Shown: positions 1 through 14,600 of the stretch, piece after piece
Numbering within the stretch: the first letter of the stretch is position 1
Layout: every line of letters begins with the position of its first letter
DNA from: Apteryx mantelli
Taxonomy: Eukaryota > Chordata > Aves > Apterygiformes > Apterygidae
Assembly: GCF_036417845.1 (NCBI RefSeq)
Contig: NC_089983.1
Location: forward strand, 20,365,207 to 20,429,206
Reading direction: 5' to 3'
DNA length: 64,000 bases
Position numbers and translations under genes: made by a program
Notes under the pieces: generated by a model
The model's database searches: none
What the model was told of the DNA's origin: nothing
Seen by the model: only the letters and a program-made list of their open reading frames with translations

Positions 1-3000
1 GTTGCTCAGACAATCCAGCTGACTTCCTCCGCAAGATTTTAGGGTTTTATTAACCTGTCAGGCTTCCTTTCCTGTTCAGATAGTGATGAAATACCACTGA
101 TCTAATGGGAGTAGTGATATAAATATTAAAGCTACTTTTGTCCATATATTTGATACCTATGATCTACTTTGTAAACAATGAATATTCTCTCTCATTCTAC
201 ATGCTGTCATTCTACTGTGTAGAAACATGGATGTTGACTTTTTTTTTAAATAGTAATCCCTACTCCTAAGTCTGTCTTCTGGGTCCCCAGAAAGCGGAGA
301 TGCCGCATGTTTGAAACAGAAGCTGCTTTTTCCTATTTGGCTATTTCGAGAACTCCCTCTTTTGTTCACATTTAATCTTTTGTTTTCTAAAACTGGCCCG
401 AGAGCGAGAGAGACCCAGGCAATTTATTTCTTGGTATTTGAGCCCCAAGAGGTCACATGACTCACCCACGCCGGTTCCCACCAGATGCTTTCAATCAGAG
501 ATCTGCAGGAATCCGTGTTTCGGAAGGATCCCAAACAGATGCACTGGACAGACTGTTTCTGCTTTTCTGTCACGTCTTTGCCTTGAAGGGTGCTTTGGGC
601 TACACAAGCCTAAAAGGAAAAAAGGGGTAGGGGAAAGAGAGCTCAGACAGTGCATCAAAGCCCCAGTGAACTACTACTTCAAATGAAGGATTATCAGATC
701 TTATATGTAAGGAGGAGGAGGGGGGCCACAGGTTGGCTTGGAAGGCCTAACTGGCTGTTTGTTAGCATCAAATCTCCAGAGATGTAAAGACTGTCATGAG
801 GAAAGTGGAGAATAATGAAACATTTCTTCAGTGCATTAGTCAGAGCAAGAATGCCTGTATTGCAGATTTTACTGCTGTTAATGCCAGGTTTGGTTTTGGC
901 TCAATTAGAAACAATCTCCACTGATTACATATTTGGGGAGTGATTATATATATGAAGATGTTTTTAAAATGGATTTTATTTGACCTTTGCTATAAAATGA
1001 AAAAATAAAATGTCAGTTAGCTGTACCTCAAACTGCATTTTTTTGCACAATCTGTACAGTACAAAATCACAAATTAGTGCAAGTTGAAGTTGCTCCTAGA
1101 AAACTTTATATTTCTGTTTTTTAAAAGTTAGACTTTTGCCTGTGTTTGAACCTGTGACATTTACAAAGGAAGCATTTTGTAACAGAGTTTTATAATGAGA
1201 ATCGTATGCCTCACTAGTGGAATAAATAAATCTAATGAAAATATATATAACCTAAATTACTTTGCATTTCTATATTATATTCAACCTTACACTATATGCT
1301 AAGCTTGCTAATTGATTTACAATAGTAATAACACTTTAAAAAATATACTACATAGCATAAACACCTATTGAAAGTGAATAATAATGTCAATTACAGCTGT
1401 ATGACAGCTATGAAGCAAAAACTGTTCCATCAAAATACAAGACCATGAAGTCAATAGAAAAAAATAGCATTGGCTTTGAATGATTTAGGATCAGTTCCAC
1501 TCATACCCCTCTTGTAGACATTTGACAGCCTTAAGTCTCATTGATTTGAGTAAGATTACTTATAAGATTTCAGTTATATATATGTATATATGCTAAAGTA
1601 TTTTCAGAAAGTCAAGAGCTGATTTAAGCCTAAACTATTTGAAGACTGTTATTTGCTTCATTTGACTTTGACTGCAGCTCCCTTATCTGCCCCACAAAAC
1701 AAATGAGAAACTTTCTCATGTCTAATGACCTTACATAAGGCTAGTTTACAGTGGGTTGCTATCTGCATGACGCCACTCACGTGGTCACTGTTATAATTTA
1801 GTTTATTTGGCAAAGCTGGTTTGGACAAGCCCCAGAAGAACTCGCCTTTTTATGTAAAGGAACTACTTTCTTGTAAGGGTTAAAGTTGAAAGGCCACGAT
1901 GGGCCAGACAGTCTCTGTGCTATCATACATGTAATTGTGCATCATCCTTTATCTCCTATGTGATGTGTTCATTAAGATGAAACATGTATTGCTTAATGAG
2001 ACATTTGACTTTATGTTTGTTTCCCAACTGCTCAGGGAAATTTATATTTGGAAGTTTAAAGCGTTGCCAAATTGACAGTGATAGATGGTTTGGCATTAGT
2101 CACTTTTTTCCAAGATTTAATCCAACAGTATCTTATTGAATACAGCTGCAATATTCAGATCTTACAGATGGTCACCACAATTCTCTGAGACTAGAAAGCC
2201 AAGACATTGGTGCCAGCTGATGTAATGACCCTTAAACAAAGTACTGACACGTACAAGAAAATCCATGCGTCTCTACTGTGACTTTTTTCATAAGTAGGCA
2301 TGGTTCTGAAGAGGACCTTATCTGCATGATGCTGACTAAGAGGTCAGCATTACAGGAGACAAATGTGAGAGTATACTCTTTTATTCCCTCATTAGGAAGT
2401 AACAAAACCAGATTGTTAATGATGGCTTGGCTTTCCCATGGTGGTGGGAAAGAGAGAGGACAATCTTTGCTAGTTTAGTTTCTTCCCAGGGCATGTTGAC
2501 TTTCTCATGGCAAATAATGCTCATTTTTTGCATCTGAAAAGATAAATACTGCTTTTATTTTGTGTGTGGTGTTCTGTAGGAAAAAAAAATCAAGCTGCAG
2601 TCAGTAAAACAGGATTTTTTCCCTCATCTTTGTGCACACCTAGCTCCTATGACTACGAAAAGTGCTCATATTTCATGGAAGACACAGCTTATCATGTAAT
2701 CACTTGGAACAGCAAATAAGAGTGGAGATTGTTTCAAGGTGTCTAGTTTGCAGTCTCTGCAGTTTAGAATACATCTTCTCTGTTTTAAAGAATTGTGTCT
2801 ACAACTAATAATGTGGTTTTTAAAACATTTTGTAAAGAGAGCTATACCTCAATTATTAAAATACTTGTCTTCTAGTCCTAGTACTCCCACTTCTTACTCA
2901 GCAACTGGTATCTTAATGCACAGTTGATTGCTGATTTTGAAATCATAAAGGGACAGTTATGGACTGAAGCAGAAAATAAAAAATTGGAAATGCATGAGCT

Positions 3001-5200
3001 TCTGTTACAAAACACATCCTGTTCTTATGCAAATGTAAGTGTTGCTGAGCATTTAAAAAGGAGGAAAGGTAACACCCATAAATTACAGGTACAGAATGGT
3101 TTCCTCTCAAAATATCTCAGTCGAATTTTCTCTGATACTTCTCTGAGGCACGAGCACCTCTCTGAGAAGGAGGTGGAAACTGCATGATATTTTGAAGTTC
3201 AGATGATCCTGCAGGCAGCTACACTAAAAGCATATACAACTCCTACAGCTCTGTATAGCAGTTTGTCTAGATTTTGGCCAAGCAGAATGTATGTGTGTAG
3301 CACTTCAGTTTGATAATATTATATGCCTTTATTCCGCAGTTGCAGAAGTAACTTGTTATAAAATTCAGAGAAATTAATTTCTTGAAGTGTTTTGTATTAA
3401 TAAAGTGCATGTTCTTTAGATATGATTATTAAATATATATTTGAATTATTTAAAAACATTATATTCTATTTTAATAAGTAAAAATCAGAATAAACAATAA
3501 AAATAATAGAATTAAATATGACAGTCTCTTTTTTCTTATTCCTATTAGGTCTAATAACTGGAAAATATGTGTTTATATATTTATACTGATTTACATTTTG
3601 ATAGCAAAAAGCAGGATATAGGGATACTAAATTCTAGATACATACCTAGACCCTGTTCAAAACTCAGTTGAATTAAACAGAACTATGCCAATTTAAATCA
3701 GCTGCAAATCTGGCCTGTGATTGTGTTGTTTTCCATTTGGCTAAAGGGATGTGCAACGTATCAACTGGTCACATCCAAAACAATGATCCAAGAGTTATTT
3801 AGCCAGAGAAAGTTCTAAGCTGCTTGATTTTGCACTGTGTCCATGAACTTTATACACCATTGTGGGTGAATGTACAACTTTTCTTCTCAGAAATAAAATC
3901 GGCATAACTGGTATATTCTCCTCTGCTGTCCTATTTAGAGGAGGTTAGTAGCATTAAAAAGTCACCACTGAAACCGAAGTACAGGAATGCTATGCCACCA
4001 CTACCATCGTGTTTCTGCGTGAAGGCTTTGAGGAAGCGAGCAGGGCCTGGGGAAGTGGAGATGGGGAGGAGAGAGCAAAGGGAGCTACAGACGAGACCAG
4101 GCAGCCTGTAACCATGCTAACTATCACATTATTTATTTCTACACCTTTTTCTGCCAACCTGCTGGACAGAAAATAAAAAAACTTAGAGCTTACTCTACAC
4201 TAGACAAAAAATTCTCTCAGGTGTATTGCCACTATATTGTTGCCAGCTGCCAGACACCCATTTAAAATATATAACATCCAGCAAAAGTGGATTTGATTAA
4301 TACACAAATGTATTCTTACTGTCTGAGATTAAGCCAAATACCTCTTTCTTCCTAGCCTAAGCTTATTTGTACTTATTGCAAAGAGCTGATTTTTCTGCGT
4401 TACTGACGTAGTCTCCTCTTGAGATGTTTTTATAATCTTTGGAACAAGTAAAAGCTAACAATTTCCTTGATGTTTGCTGTTTATTTAGGGCCAATGTAAA
4501 CCATCTATCATATATTCCAATCCTTAAATGACCCTCAGATGTCAATTTAAACATATTTTTCTTAGGTTTAATACTGTTGATGCCAAAAATTCCATCTAGG
4601 ATTGCTAAGGGCTAACTTTTGACCACACTATCCTAATAACCTTAATCCACTTTACTGGGTCTCATCCTTTTCAGGAGTCCCAGCAATTGCAGATCATATA
4701 CTGTTGGAGCCTAAACACATTTGTGTTTTTTATATACACTTGAAATACGTAGTTTCTCACTCTTTGTACCATTGCATTTTGCCATACAGCTGGAACAGTG
4801 TGTCTTCAGGCATCAGGTATCTCACATGTTTGTATTTAACTTGACATTTTCGCAATTGTAGCTGAAAAGCAATCTTTGTGAGAGTTGTTTGCCAGACACC
4901 TGTTGCTCACCAGATCCTGCTTTAATTCCCTAGATCTTCTCTTCCATAAAGCAAAACATTATCTTTGTAGTTCTTAGTATCTGTTGTACAACAAAAACAT
5001 GTTCTTTGTGGAAGATCTGCAGTGCCAAACACAGCTAAAATAGGAGGCTTAGAAGAGGTTCGAAGGGGGTGTTGAATATGGACAGGTTGGTTTACTGCTT
5101 CCCTTGAGTTGTTTTGTTCTTTACTCATGGGTTCATCTAAGAAATACACCTTCATGATAACATGACTCCCCAAGAACCAGGTACTTTATTCTCTCTTATT
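1..5200. other. intergenic, no gene seen
   Basis: AT-rich DNA downstream of GULP1. Only short, poorly coding open frames occur on either strand. The stretch 3400-3530 is especially AT-rich. In other amniotes the next genes in this direction are DIRC1 (where present) and the collagen genes COL3A1 and COL5A2, but no collagen Gly-X-Y coding is visible. Confidence 0.7.
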
Positions 5201-5439
5201 TTTGTAAATTTTATCCATTCCCACTTGTAATGTATGCATTCATGCACTCCAAATGCCACATTAATGAGGATGAAGTCACCACTGCAAAACTACTCTGTAT
5301 CTAATTTTTTTCCTTTTCATTGTTCCCTGCGTCACGTTTCTGACACCACGTTGAGCTGCAACTCTGTACAGTTTAAAATTAAGAAACTTTCCATGTTTTT
5401 CTGGAATGGCATTTCTGCCACACGCTGCCTTGACCCCAG

Positions 5440-5700
5440 CATGTTTGTGTGCAGCTGCCCCATGCTGCAGGGTATTCTGGCCCTCGAAAGGGGCCGCAGG
5501 TGCCCCCGCTTGCCCCCTGCCACTGCCAGCCGCCGCAGGGTGGGGAAGCCTCTAGGGCAGCGGCTGCAGAGAGAGGGAGCCGGCACTGGCGGCAAATCAG
5601 GAGACTCTCAGGAAAGGCAGGAAGCTGAGCCAGGGCCAGGCCACAAGGGTGGTGAAAAGCAGCTCTTCTCCTGGCTCCTAGCAGGAAAAGAGCTCCTACA
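5440..5700. promoter_or_regulatory. small GC- and CpG-rich patch in AT-rich intergenic DNA
   Basis: Contains several CpGs within about 200 bp (for example GGGGCCGCAGG, AGCCGCCGCAGGG, GGAGCCGGCACTGGCGGC), far above the surroundings. No TATA box, splice pattern or recognisable protein is linked to it. It might be a distal regulatory element or orphan CpG island. Confidence 0.4.
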
Positions 5701-5899
5701 CTCCTACTACGTAGAATTTGCTGCAAAGCAGAAGGCAACAGAAAATTGCACGACTGAGAGCAAGAAAAGGGAACATCTTGTCTTTCAAAGACAAAGAGGG
5801 ATGGCAAAGGTTATCTTCAGACTGTTTTATTTTCATCTGCCTTTTTTTTTTTTTGTTTTCTCTGTTTCATAAATTACCTTGTTCCAGATTGTATGCTAA

Positions 5900-8800
5900 T
5901 AAAATCGAACATTTTCCAGATCTTTTTTAAAGTTTTTTGCATATTTACTTCAAACAAGGGTTCAGACAGATCTCAAAATCTGGGCTGGCTTGGGATCCTG
6001 TTGCCCTGCCACTTTCAAACAACGCCAAGTGTTTCTACAGGGGCTGACCACTGCTCTGCTTTGTGCATGCTGTGACAAACAGGACAATACATTTATTGTT
6101 GTGGACTCAAGTCTCTTACATTGAAATATTTTGCATTCTTTATCATGTCCTTGGTGTGAGAACGGAATCTGCTTTTTACACCCTCCATCTGAATTTGTCT
6201 GGCCAACCTCTAGTTGTTTTATCAGGGTTTGTTCTGGGCCCTGCAATAGTCTGCAACAAGAATTTTGACCTGGATCCCAATTCCTGTCTGCTCTTTAATC
6301 AGATTTTCTGCACTCTCTTTTTACACAGTGTTCAGAATTCTCTGTACTATATTTCATAATTTCCCTCTTCTTCCTGAGGACTATTGACCTGAGAACTACT
6401 TCAAGGATCTCTGAATCAGAATACAAAAATAAAGCCAACGTCTGATAGTATCCTTTTTCACTGGCACCCACAGCACTTAAAATGTTGTTTCAAAGCTGCT
6501 CAGGCTGTCTGCCGCATTTTCAGAAGTTTCAGTCTGCAGTGCAATTTTTCAGTTTTTCTAAAGGATATTTTGTTTTATTCTTGGTGTCCATAATCATGTT
6601 GAGCCAAGCGGTCTGATCAAGTTCAAGTTCTAGAGTCTGTTGATGTTCAAGTTCTAACTGAGCAGCATTGCTGAATTCTTGCACAACACACAACCCCCCC
6701 CCCCCCCCCAATATCAATATATTTAGGACACGGTTTCTAAAAGTGCAATTATTCAAAAAGAAGAAGAGGCTGTGTTCATTAATTAACTAAAGAAGTCCCA
6801 CCTCTGAAAAATAATTATTGCTTTCATAAGGAATTAGTTTGATTTTCATTAACGTTTTTTAAGAGATAAGAGGAAACTGGAAAAGACATTATTTAAATTT
6901 AACCATAAGAACCAGAAGATAGAAACCCTGACCCAGAAGCTGCTGATCTTCTCTATAGCTACCTTTTAGAAGTATTAACTCTATAAATGGAGATCTAGAT
7001 GTTGACTAAAGATTATATAGGAAGGGTATTATTTCTTGATGGAATCTATAATAGTCTATACTGTGCTATACAGCTTTTCTAGAATTGACTCCCTATGGGA
7101 ACTAAGAAAAAAAAAAGATCCAACAGAAGTCCTGCAGAACTTAATTTAAATAGTCCTAGATGATTTCACTCTTGCATATTTTTACAGATATATATAAATA
7201 CATAATTATTTCGAGTTTGGCTTTCAAAGATACTATCCCATAAAATAAATATAGCATAATGAGTACAGAGTAGTTTTCAGAAAACCTGGAAACCTAAAGG
7301 TCCTTGCAATAACTATAGTTATTATCTATTATTTACTATTTTATTTACTTACTATAGTTCCTTACAGCACTTACTTACAGTTGTATCTACTTTCAACTTA
7401 AGACCACAATCATTATATTTACTTATTTAATTTCACATTGTTTTCTGGTACTTTTTGGATATTGCTCATTATTGGATGTTTTCTTTTCACATTTCTCCCA
7501 GTACATAAGCATATTGGCCATCACAGAGCCACTCGCAGCAATACTGCATTCAGAGGAACATTAGAGGACATTTAATACCAAGTCACATCACTTATGGTTG
7601 TCAAAGCAGACGTAAAACAAAGTATGGTCATGCAGCAGAGAGCATTTAAACATAATGGTTCATGAGAATGGACATTTTAAGTGACATGACAGCTAGATGG
7701 AAATGGAAAAGAAGCGTCAAAGCCTCCCCCCAACCTGATCTTATTACTGTCCTTTAAAAAGAAACATCAGTTCACATTGCCTCAGCCGCTGCCTCATCTA
7801 TACCTTTATTCTTGCAATGGCTTTCATGTAGGTATGTCCTCACAGTAAATGAAGAAAGTTTTACGTTTGAACCAAGCAAAGAGGCTAAAGAGCCTACAGG
7901 GTTAGCTTAGAGAGCGTGAGCGAGCCCATGTGAGCTATAACCAGTAATGCTCACCATAAAGCCTAACAGGCTGAAAAGAAAAAGGATATTCATAATAGAT
8001 CCAGAGGAGGTTTAGAGAAAAATTAAGATGGATAGCTGAACACTTTAGATGATGTATACTGATTCAGGCTATAACAGGATATATGGGAAATAAACAAGAA
8101 AATCTTTAAATCTTTGTACCTGAGCAAAATTATTATTTAATTGCTGTATCAGATAGTGGCAGACTCATACATATGATTGATATACTGGTATAAAATGGTA
8201 TAACCATTGAATGAATACCATATAAATGGTATAACAAGTTCACTAAGACAACAGTTTATGCTGTGAGATTCACAACATAGAGGGAAAAGAGAATTGTTCG
8301 AAGTCTCTGAATGGTTATTAAGGGGAAAAGAAATTGGTAATTATTATAGTGGATTTTTCTTCCACAGACTTCCAAACCAGGCAATCCCATAGCTAGGCAA
8401 AGTCTCTTTACAGAGAAATTAGAGGGTATATATTCCTTGAGGACTGGAGTGATTATTCTAGTAAATGATATTGCTAGCTAGGAAGTGAATGAAGTTACAG
8501 TTCCAATGACAAAAGGGAAAAATGACTCATATAAGTTAGCCATGTTCCAAGATCCAAAACTATTAAATGGGACACTGGTTTGTGGCATGATGTTACATCT
8601 TTGCTTCATGACAGAGGAAAAAACAACTACTTTCCACAATAGATGTGGAAAAGACCCTTTCTCTGTGCACAGATTAAAAACAAAACAAAAAATCACTGTT
8701 TTGTTACAGTCAGGCAAATTTAATGTGTAGCACCATGGTCCACAGTAAGACTGGTCCACAATGTGTCTCTAAAGGCTCTTTATTGTGGATGCCTACGCTT

Positions 8801-11800
8801 TCTGAAGTTTTCACTCAAGATCAAAAGTAATCTAAGTCTCTAGGTTTATCTGCTCTCAACAGTATTCTTTACATAGGAGCTACTTTAACTTCAGGGAGAA
8901 AGTATGCATCAGATCCACGAGAGCTTGCATCACCTCCACCAGTTTTAGGGGAGGCAACAGATCCTGACTCCCACAAAGGACCCTCACATGTTCTGCGCAA
9001 ATCAGAGAATTGCCGCTGCTGAGGCGCAGAGCGGGACAGCCAGAAAGCCAGGAAGACTTGGCACCGGATATACACTCGTAGTCAGTACTGGAGATGAGAA
9101 CGGTGGTTTGGGCTTACATCCACAGCGCAGAGCACTGAAGGAAAAGACTGAGTACACTGGGAGGCTGTAATTAAACAGGGATCAGCATAGGACTAATAGG
9201 GTTCAAGTGGCTCAGAGTACCGAGACGCTCCACTCCTTCCTGACAGGCTTCTGAACTGCACCTCTGTCTCGTCACTAGGGCGATGGAGAACCCCAGGATT
9301 TGGAAAATACTCATGAATTCTCTGTTGTCTGCTCCACCTTCACTGCTGCTATCTATACTTACAGTGAGCTACATCAGCTGGTATTTTCCACTGAATTTCT
9401 GGGGAATTTGGACACCAAATTCCCCTTAGGTTCTATGAAAACTACTTTAACAATGTTTGAAAGACAATTTCAATGTAAGTGAGGATATCCAGGCAAAATT
9501 ATATCTCTACTGAGTATCTTCTAATGCAGCTTTGATGAAATTTGGTTTCCGAATGTCTCAGCTTTGTAACACAAGAACTCTTACAAATAGAAATTTTTCA
9601 AAAGTAAGCCACAATGTCAATCAAAAAGAAGAAAAGCATGTGGTTGCACTGTGTATTAACAGATGGAAACAGTAGACAAGCCCAGATAATTTAATAATCT
9701 CTGTCTATATTAATTTTAAATCAGAAACATTGTGAGAAAAAACATGTCAGATTTTCCTCAAAGGCATTAATAAAACCTAAATCAGCTAACACACAAATAA
9801 AATAGTCTAATAAGGACATCACTGAGGTTTCTTGTTATTCTTTCTGTAATTTGGTCCAGTGTCACCTTGACATAGAATGCTGTTATGGCCAAGAGATCCA
9901 CTCAAAGAGAGGCGTCTGCATCCAATAGCTATTAAATTGACTGTACTGTGGTCAGCGTTTCATCCGGCAATCATTTTGAACGGCTGTTATGAAACATTAC
10001 AGGCTCCTGCTGTGATTGTGCTTCTATAAATATGCGGCCTGTGTAACTGTTTAAAATTATAGCTGTGTGATACGCTTTATTAAAGAGAAGTACAACAGTG
10101 GAATTAGATGAACTATGCATCCAAAATAATAAACAGAGAAATGAAACAAAGATCTGCCTAAGTTTTAGAAACCAATACTGCTCGTAGAAGCTGATTACCA
10201 CTTTTTCCACTTTTTTTCTGCACTATCATTTACAACTGTACAGTCTGTTACTGAGCCTGCAATAGAGTTTCAGTGCAATAAGCTGCAATCAGCTCATATA
10301 TTACACAGATTTTATATCCACAGTTTAAAGTGGTAGAACACAGCAGCCTATATAATTCAGTGCCTTGATAGTTGAAAGAACTACAAAATTTATACTGGAA
10401 AATTACAGAATAAATTGCTTATAGGAGATATTTCTTTCCAAATCCTGTTCAGTTTGTAGTAAGATGATGCCAGGAAGCACAGGTTTTATTAATACAGCAT
10501 ACTATAATCAAGTATTTTATTATTACCATTTTTTTAACCCTGTGAGCTGTTGTCTTTAAAAGGGATTTAAAATCTCTTGGTTAATAGCAGCATGGTTTAA
10601 ATTAGCTTGTTGCTGTGCATTGGACTAACACAGAGCTCAGCAGGCATCGCACAGGCCCTGAGCACACTTGCCGCTTACTTGTGTCTCTCAGACATTTGCC
10701 AGGGCAGGGTCTGAGGCTCCTCTGTGCCTGGGAAGGGCTTCTGCGGGTTGCTCGCTCAGATGTGGCTACCTCAGCCCTCTTTAGACTCTTGACTTATGCA
10801 TAGCTAGGCTGGAATATCTGGAATGATATTAAATCAATGCTGGGATGGTATGGCAGTAGAATAAATGGTCACCAGTTCAGTAAGAGCCTATTTCTCTGCC
10901 AAGCCACTAAAGGTGTAAGGAGCGCAGAGGACATAAAGATGACGCTCCCCATCTGCCTCCCTTGCTGCGCCAAGAGCAGTGAAGTTAGGCCACTGGCTAA
11001 AAATTAATCTAAGGTTTTGGTAACTAAAACGAAGTAGATGGCTGCCAAGGATTTCCTAGCAGAGCAGTCTGAGATTTGCAAACTGCCTGTTCAGACTTAG
11101 ATCAAAAACACAGAGTATGTTGGAGTTTAGCTTAGATTTGCATTTTTCCAGAAAAAACGGAAACATGATATCACTTCACATCAGGGACAAAAGAAGTAAA
11201 ATTTTCATTGCAGAGTTCAGCTTGTGGTCATGTCATATGAAAGAAGGTCAGGTTACTTGTGACAGTGCTAGGAGCTTTACTCATAGATGAGTTAAGATAT
11301 AACAAGAAGTGAAGGAAAAGAAGCTCTTTAATATTTGATCTAAAAATATCACAGCCTAGTAGTATTAATGAACTTTAAGTAAAGTTTGCTAGGACATGTG
11401 TTACTAATGATAGCTAAAACATCAATTCAGAGAACAAAACAACTGAGCTCAACACAGAAAGCACCAGGAGACTCCTCTGTTGCTTCTAATGGTTTGGGCT
11501 CTTTTTGCCTTGGAACTGCTGGTAGCATATTCATGTGCATAATTTCATTATATTGTTCTAAGTACTTTAAGGATTAAGAAAGGCAATAATGGTGAAGAAT
11601 AATAATATAACTAATTAACAAATACTTTGACTTATTTTTTCTTATGAAATAAACAGAAATTTCTATTTCCATTTTAATGTATGCTACCATGGCATTTGTT
11701 AAATACGTAAGTATTCTTTCTTATAATCTGTTCCTTTCTGATAATAAGCTAAAGGCAGGAAAATTGGCTAAAGGCTGCTTCAAGGATTACAGAACATCTG

Positions 11801-14600
11801 TCCTCCGAAGTGTGGGGCATCTCTCCAAAGGCATACAGCCAGTCCTATGGAATCCAGCTAGGGTCTATGGTAAAATCTTACTTCTACTGTGTCATTATAG
11901 CCTAACTCATGGACTAGTGACAGCTTTATCTGGTTCAGAATGTGCAACCATAGGCTGATTCAAAGCTTTATATGTTGAAAATTTAGTAATATCAGAATGT
12001 CTTTTACTATACATTATCCTTCCTTATTCTCTTCTTAGGAGAAAAACTCTGAACTTTGAGGATGTATCAAAAGTATTGCTAAGCACAATAAGGAGAAAAT
12101 AAAAATTATATTAATGGTGTTAGATTAAAAAAATCTATCAACACAGGGAAATGTGAAGGCTGAGAAGGCTTCTGCAGCCATCAATTATTTTAAAAACTTA
12201 ATAAAAAATTAAACCAATATAGAGCCAAATTTTGACTTACACAGCTCTATGTTTTCTAAAAGATTTGTATAGGGTCTTTCCTACAAATATACAGGGTAAG
12301 GTTTCAGGATGAATTCAGTATTTGATTGAATACGCATTGATACTTACGCACATTTTAAAATGTTGGTGCTTTAAGTGTTGCACCATATTTGATGTGGTGT
12401 CTCTGATTTTTTTCTCCTCCTCATTTTTATAGCTCTTCTGGAGGACTGAAAAGTTTACTGTGCAAGTGAAAGGCCAGTGTGTCCCAACAGCTCTGAGACA
12501 AGTAGAGGACCCAAACCATGTTTCTAGACAATTTCTAACCCTTTGTGTGGTGGGTTTGGAAGATGTTGTTCTGTGTATGTTTGAAGAAAGATTAATGTAT
12601 TAATCATTTGATTTCCTAGTTTTCATCCTGTTTCCCAGAAATACCCCTTCCGCCCTTTTCCACCTTAACGTTTGCTTTATAAACTTGTCCTTTGGAGTGG
12701 CAGCCCTGTATGAACAAGAACAAACTAACTTAGGGAACTGTACAGGTAGAACCTGCTTATAAAATGCTATCTTTAGAAGCTGGTTCTGCCAAATGTACAA
12801 GTCAGTCATTGAAAGCCATGCTGAGTAAAAGTCCTCCAGGAGACAATCTTGAATTGGGGAGAATCACCAGAAACCAGGAAGGACTCCTAGGGAACGTTGT
12901 CACTTCTCTGTTGCGTCCTGTTACCATAAGTAAACTATACTTTACAGCATAGTTAGAAGATCCAGTTTACAGGATGATTTGGTCAGGAGAGGAAAATAAC
13001 CAAGTAACTCTTTACAACGCTAACAATTTGTTTAATAAAAAACGAGTACTAGGATGCATATACTTGATAACACAAGGAGAAAAGGAGAAAGAACACATCC
13101 TGCACATAATTATAGCTATTTTTCCTTCAGTTGTGAAATGCATGGATTAATGCTGATTTTCTTTTAACACTGATTAATCACTGTTTTTAACAAAACCCTG
13201 CAAAATGCATGCTTATTTTGCCAAAACTGCCATTCCACTTTCACTGACATGTTTAAATATTTTATTTTTTCCTCATAAGACCTTGTATACCTACCTGCCT
13301 TAACTACTTCATAATAATAGCATATGCTGTATGTATCCAGTATCCTAAGAACTCTCAACCTGTAGCAAAGCAATGTCTTTTTGAAATTTTTTAAAAATTT
13401 CCTCTTTATTCTTTACTGAAAATGCTAGAGTAAATACAAATATTCCTATTTTCGCCTACTCTTTTCAGATACTGAAAGTTAATATAGATTATATATCATA
13501 TAAATTAAGATTCATTAGGGTATGTAAGCTTGTAAAACTGTGGGTGGACAATAGTGTTTCCTTTTAGCAGTATTAATCCAGCAGTGATGAAAACCTCAGC
13601 TCTTAAACCTAAGTATTCATCTGCTTAGTGGTCTATTGAAGCCTCTTCCAGAAGATGTTGTTTTTGTTTAAAGTTAGACACACATACACATATTTGCAAG
13701 ATTAAAGCCAAGAGCTGCAATTTAATGTGTTTGTTGTTAACCCACTCTTGGCATATTCTTAAGAGGTAAAAGGTTCATATTCAGTCTTCCAAATTGCAGG
13801 TTGCCTTAATATAAATGTAGCCAATGATATTACTCTTTATGAACTTTTTCAGACACTTTTCCTTATTTCCTTATTCCAAGAATTAATTAGATTCCCTAGG
13901 GATGGAACTAGAAATATGCTATGCCAAATTATTATAGGAGATGAACAATGTGCCTCTTCACTGGAGGAGACAAGTACCTATGGCACCTGACAAATACCTA
14001 AAGGTACTTATGGGACAATCACAGGGAGAATCACTGTCAGCTTGAAATAATTTGTTATACTCTCTCAATAAAGGCTATTGGAAAACAACATCATTTAAAT
14101 TAAATGCATAATGTTCCATGAAAGGATCATGCCAAAAAATGTATTCCCATACACAAGCATAAAAATATCCCTTCACCAAGGAATTCCATGCTATGATCAG
14201 TTAATACATTCCAGGACTTTGGAATGTGTATTGGCTGGATAAGGAATGCTTTCCCCATGCTTTATCATGGGCTCCATGCTCATCAATCACTGGATATGAC
14301 GTCAGGCAGCAAGTACTGGGGAAACCAAAAGTGGTATCAGCATTTTCTTTTTTAATACCTTTAGCTATCCTATTGTCAGAGCCAAAGGGGATACCCTAAG
14401 AGTCACAGGTCTAACATAAATGCGCTGAGCACACCTATACTGACCTGAAATATGGTTCACTTCTTCTCAGACATATAAAAATATGGACACAAGATAGAAA
14501 CAACAACTGAACAAAAGAATTTCACAGCTTTATCTCTTCCCTCTTCCCATACTGTCCTCAGTGTCAAGTATTTCTTATGCCTTTCTCTTTCAATTAAAAT
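5900..14600. other. intergenic, no gene seen
   Basis: AT-rich with scattered short open frames lacking family resemblance. It includes a C16 homopolymer at 6694-6709 and short dispersed GGTATA repeats around 8185-8235. I see no exon pairs with consistent splice phases. Confidence 0.65.
6694..6709. repeat. C16 homopolymer
   Basis: Sixteen consecutive C residues in otherwise AT-rich DNA. Its exact length may be unreliable in sequencing. Confidence 0.9.

Noticed and set aside
5234..5872. 212-codon plus-strand open frame as a protein gene
   Set aside because: Both strands are open across the same GC-rich patch, the frame runs through low-complexity T-rich sequence at its end, and no domain or splice context supports it.
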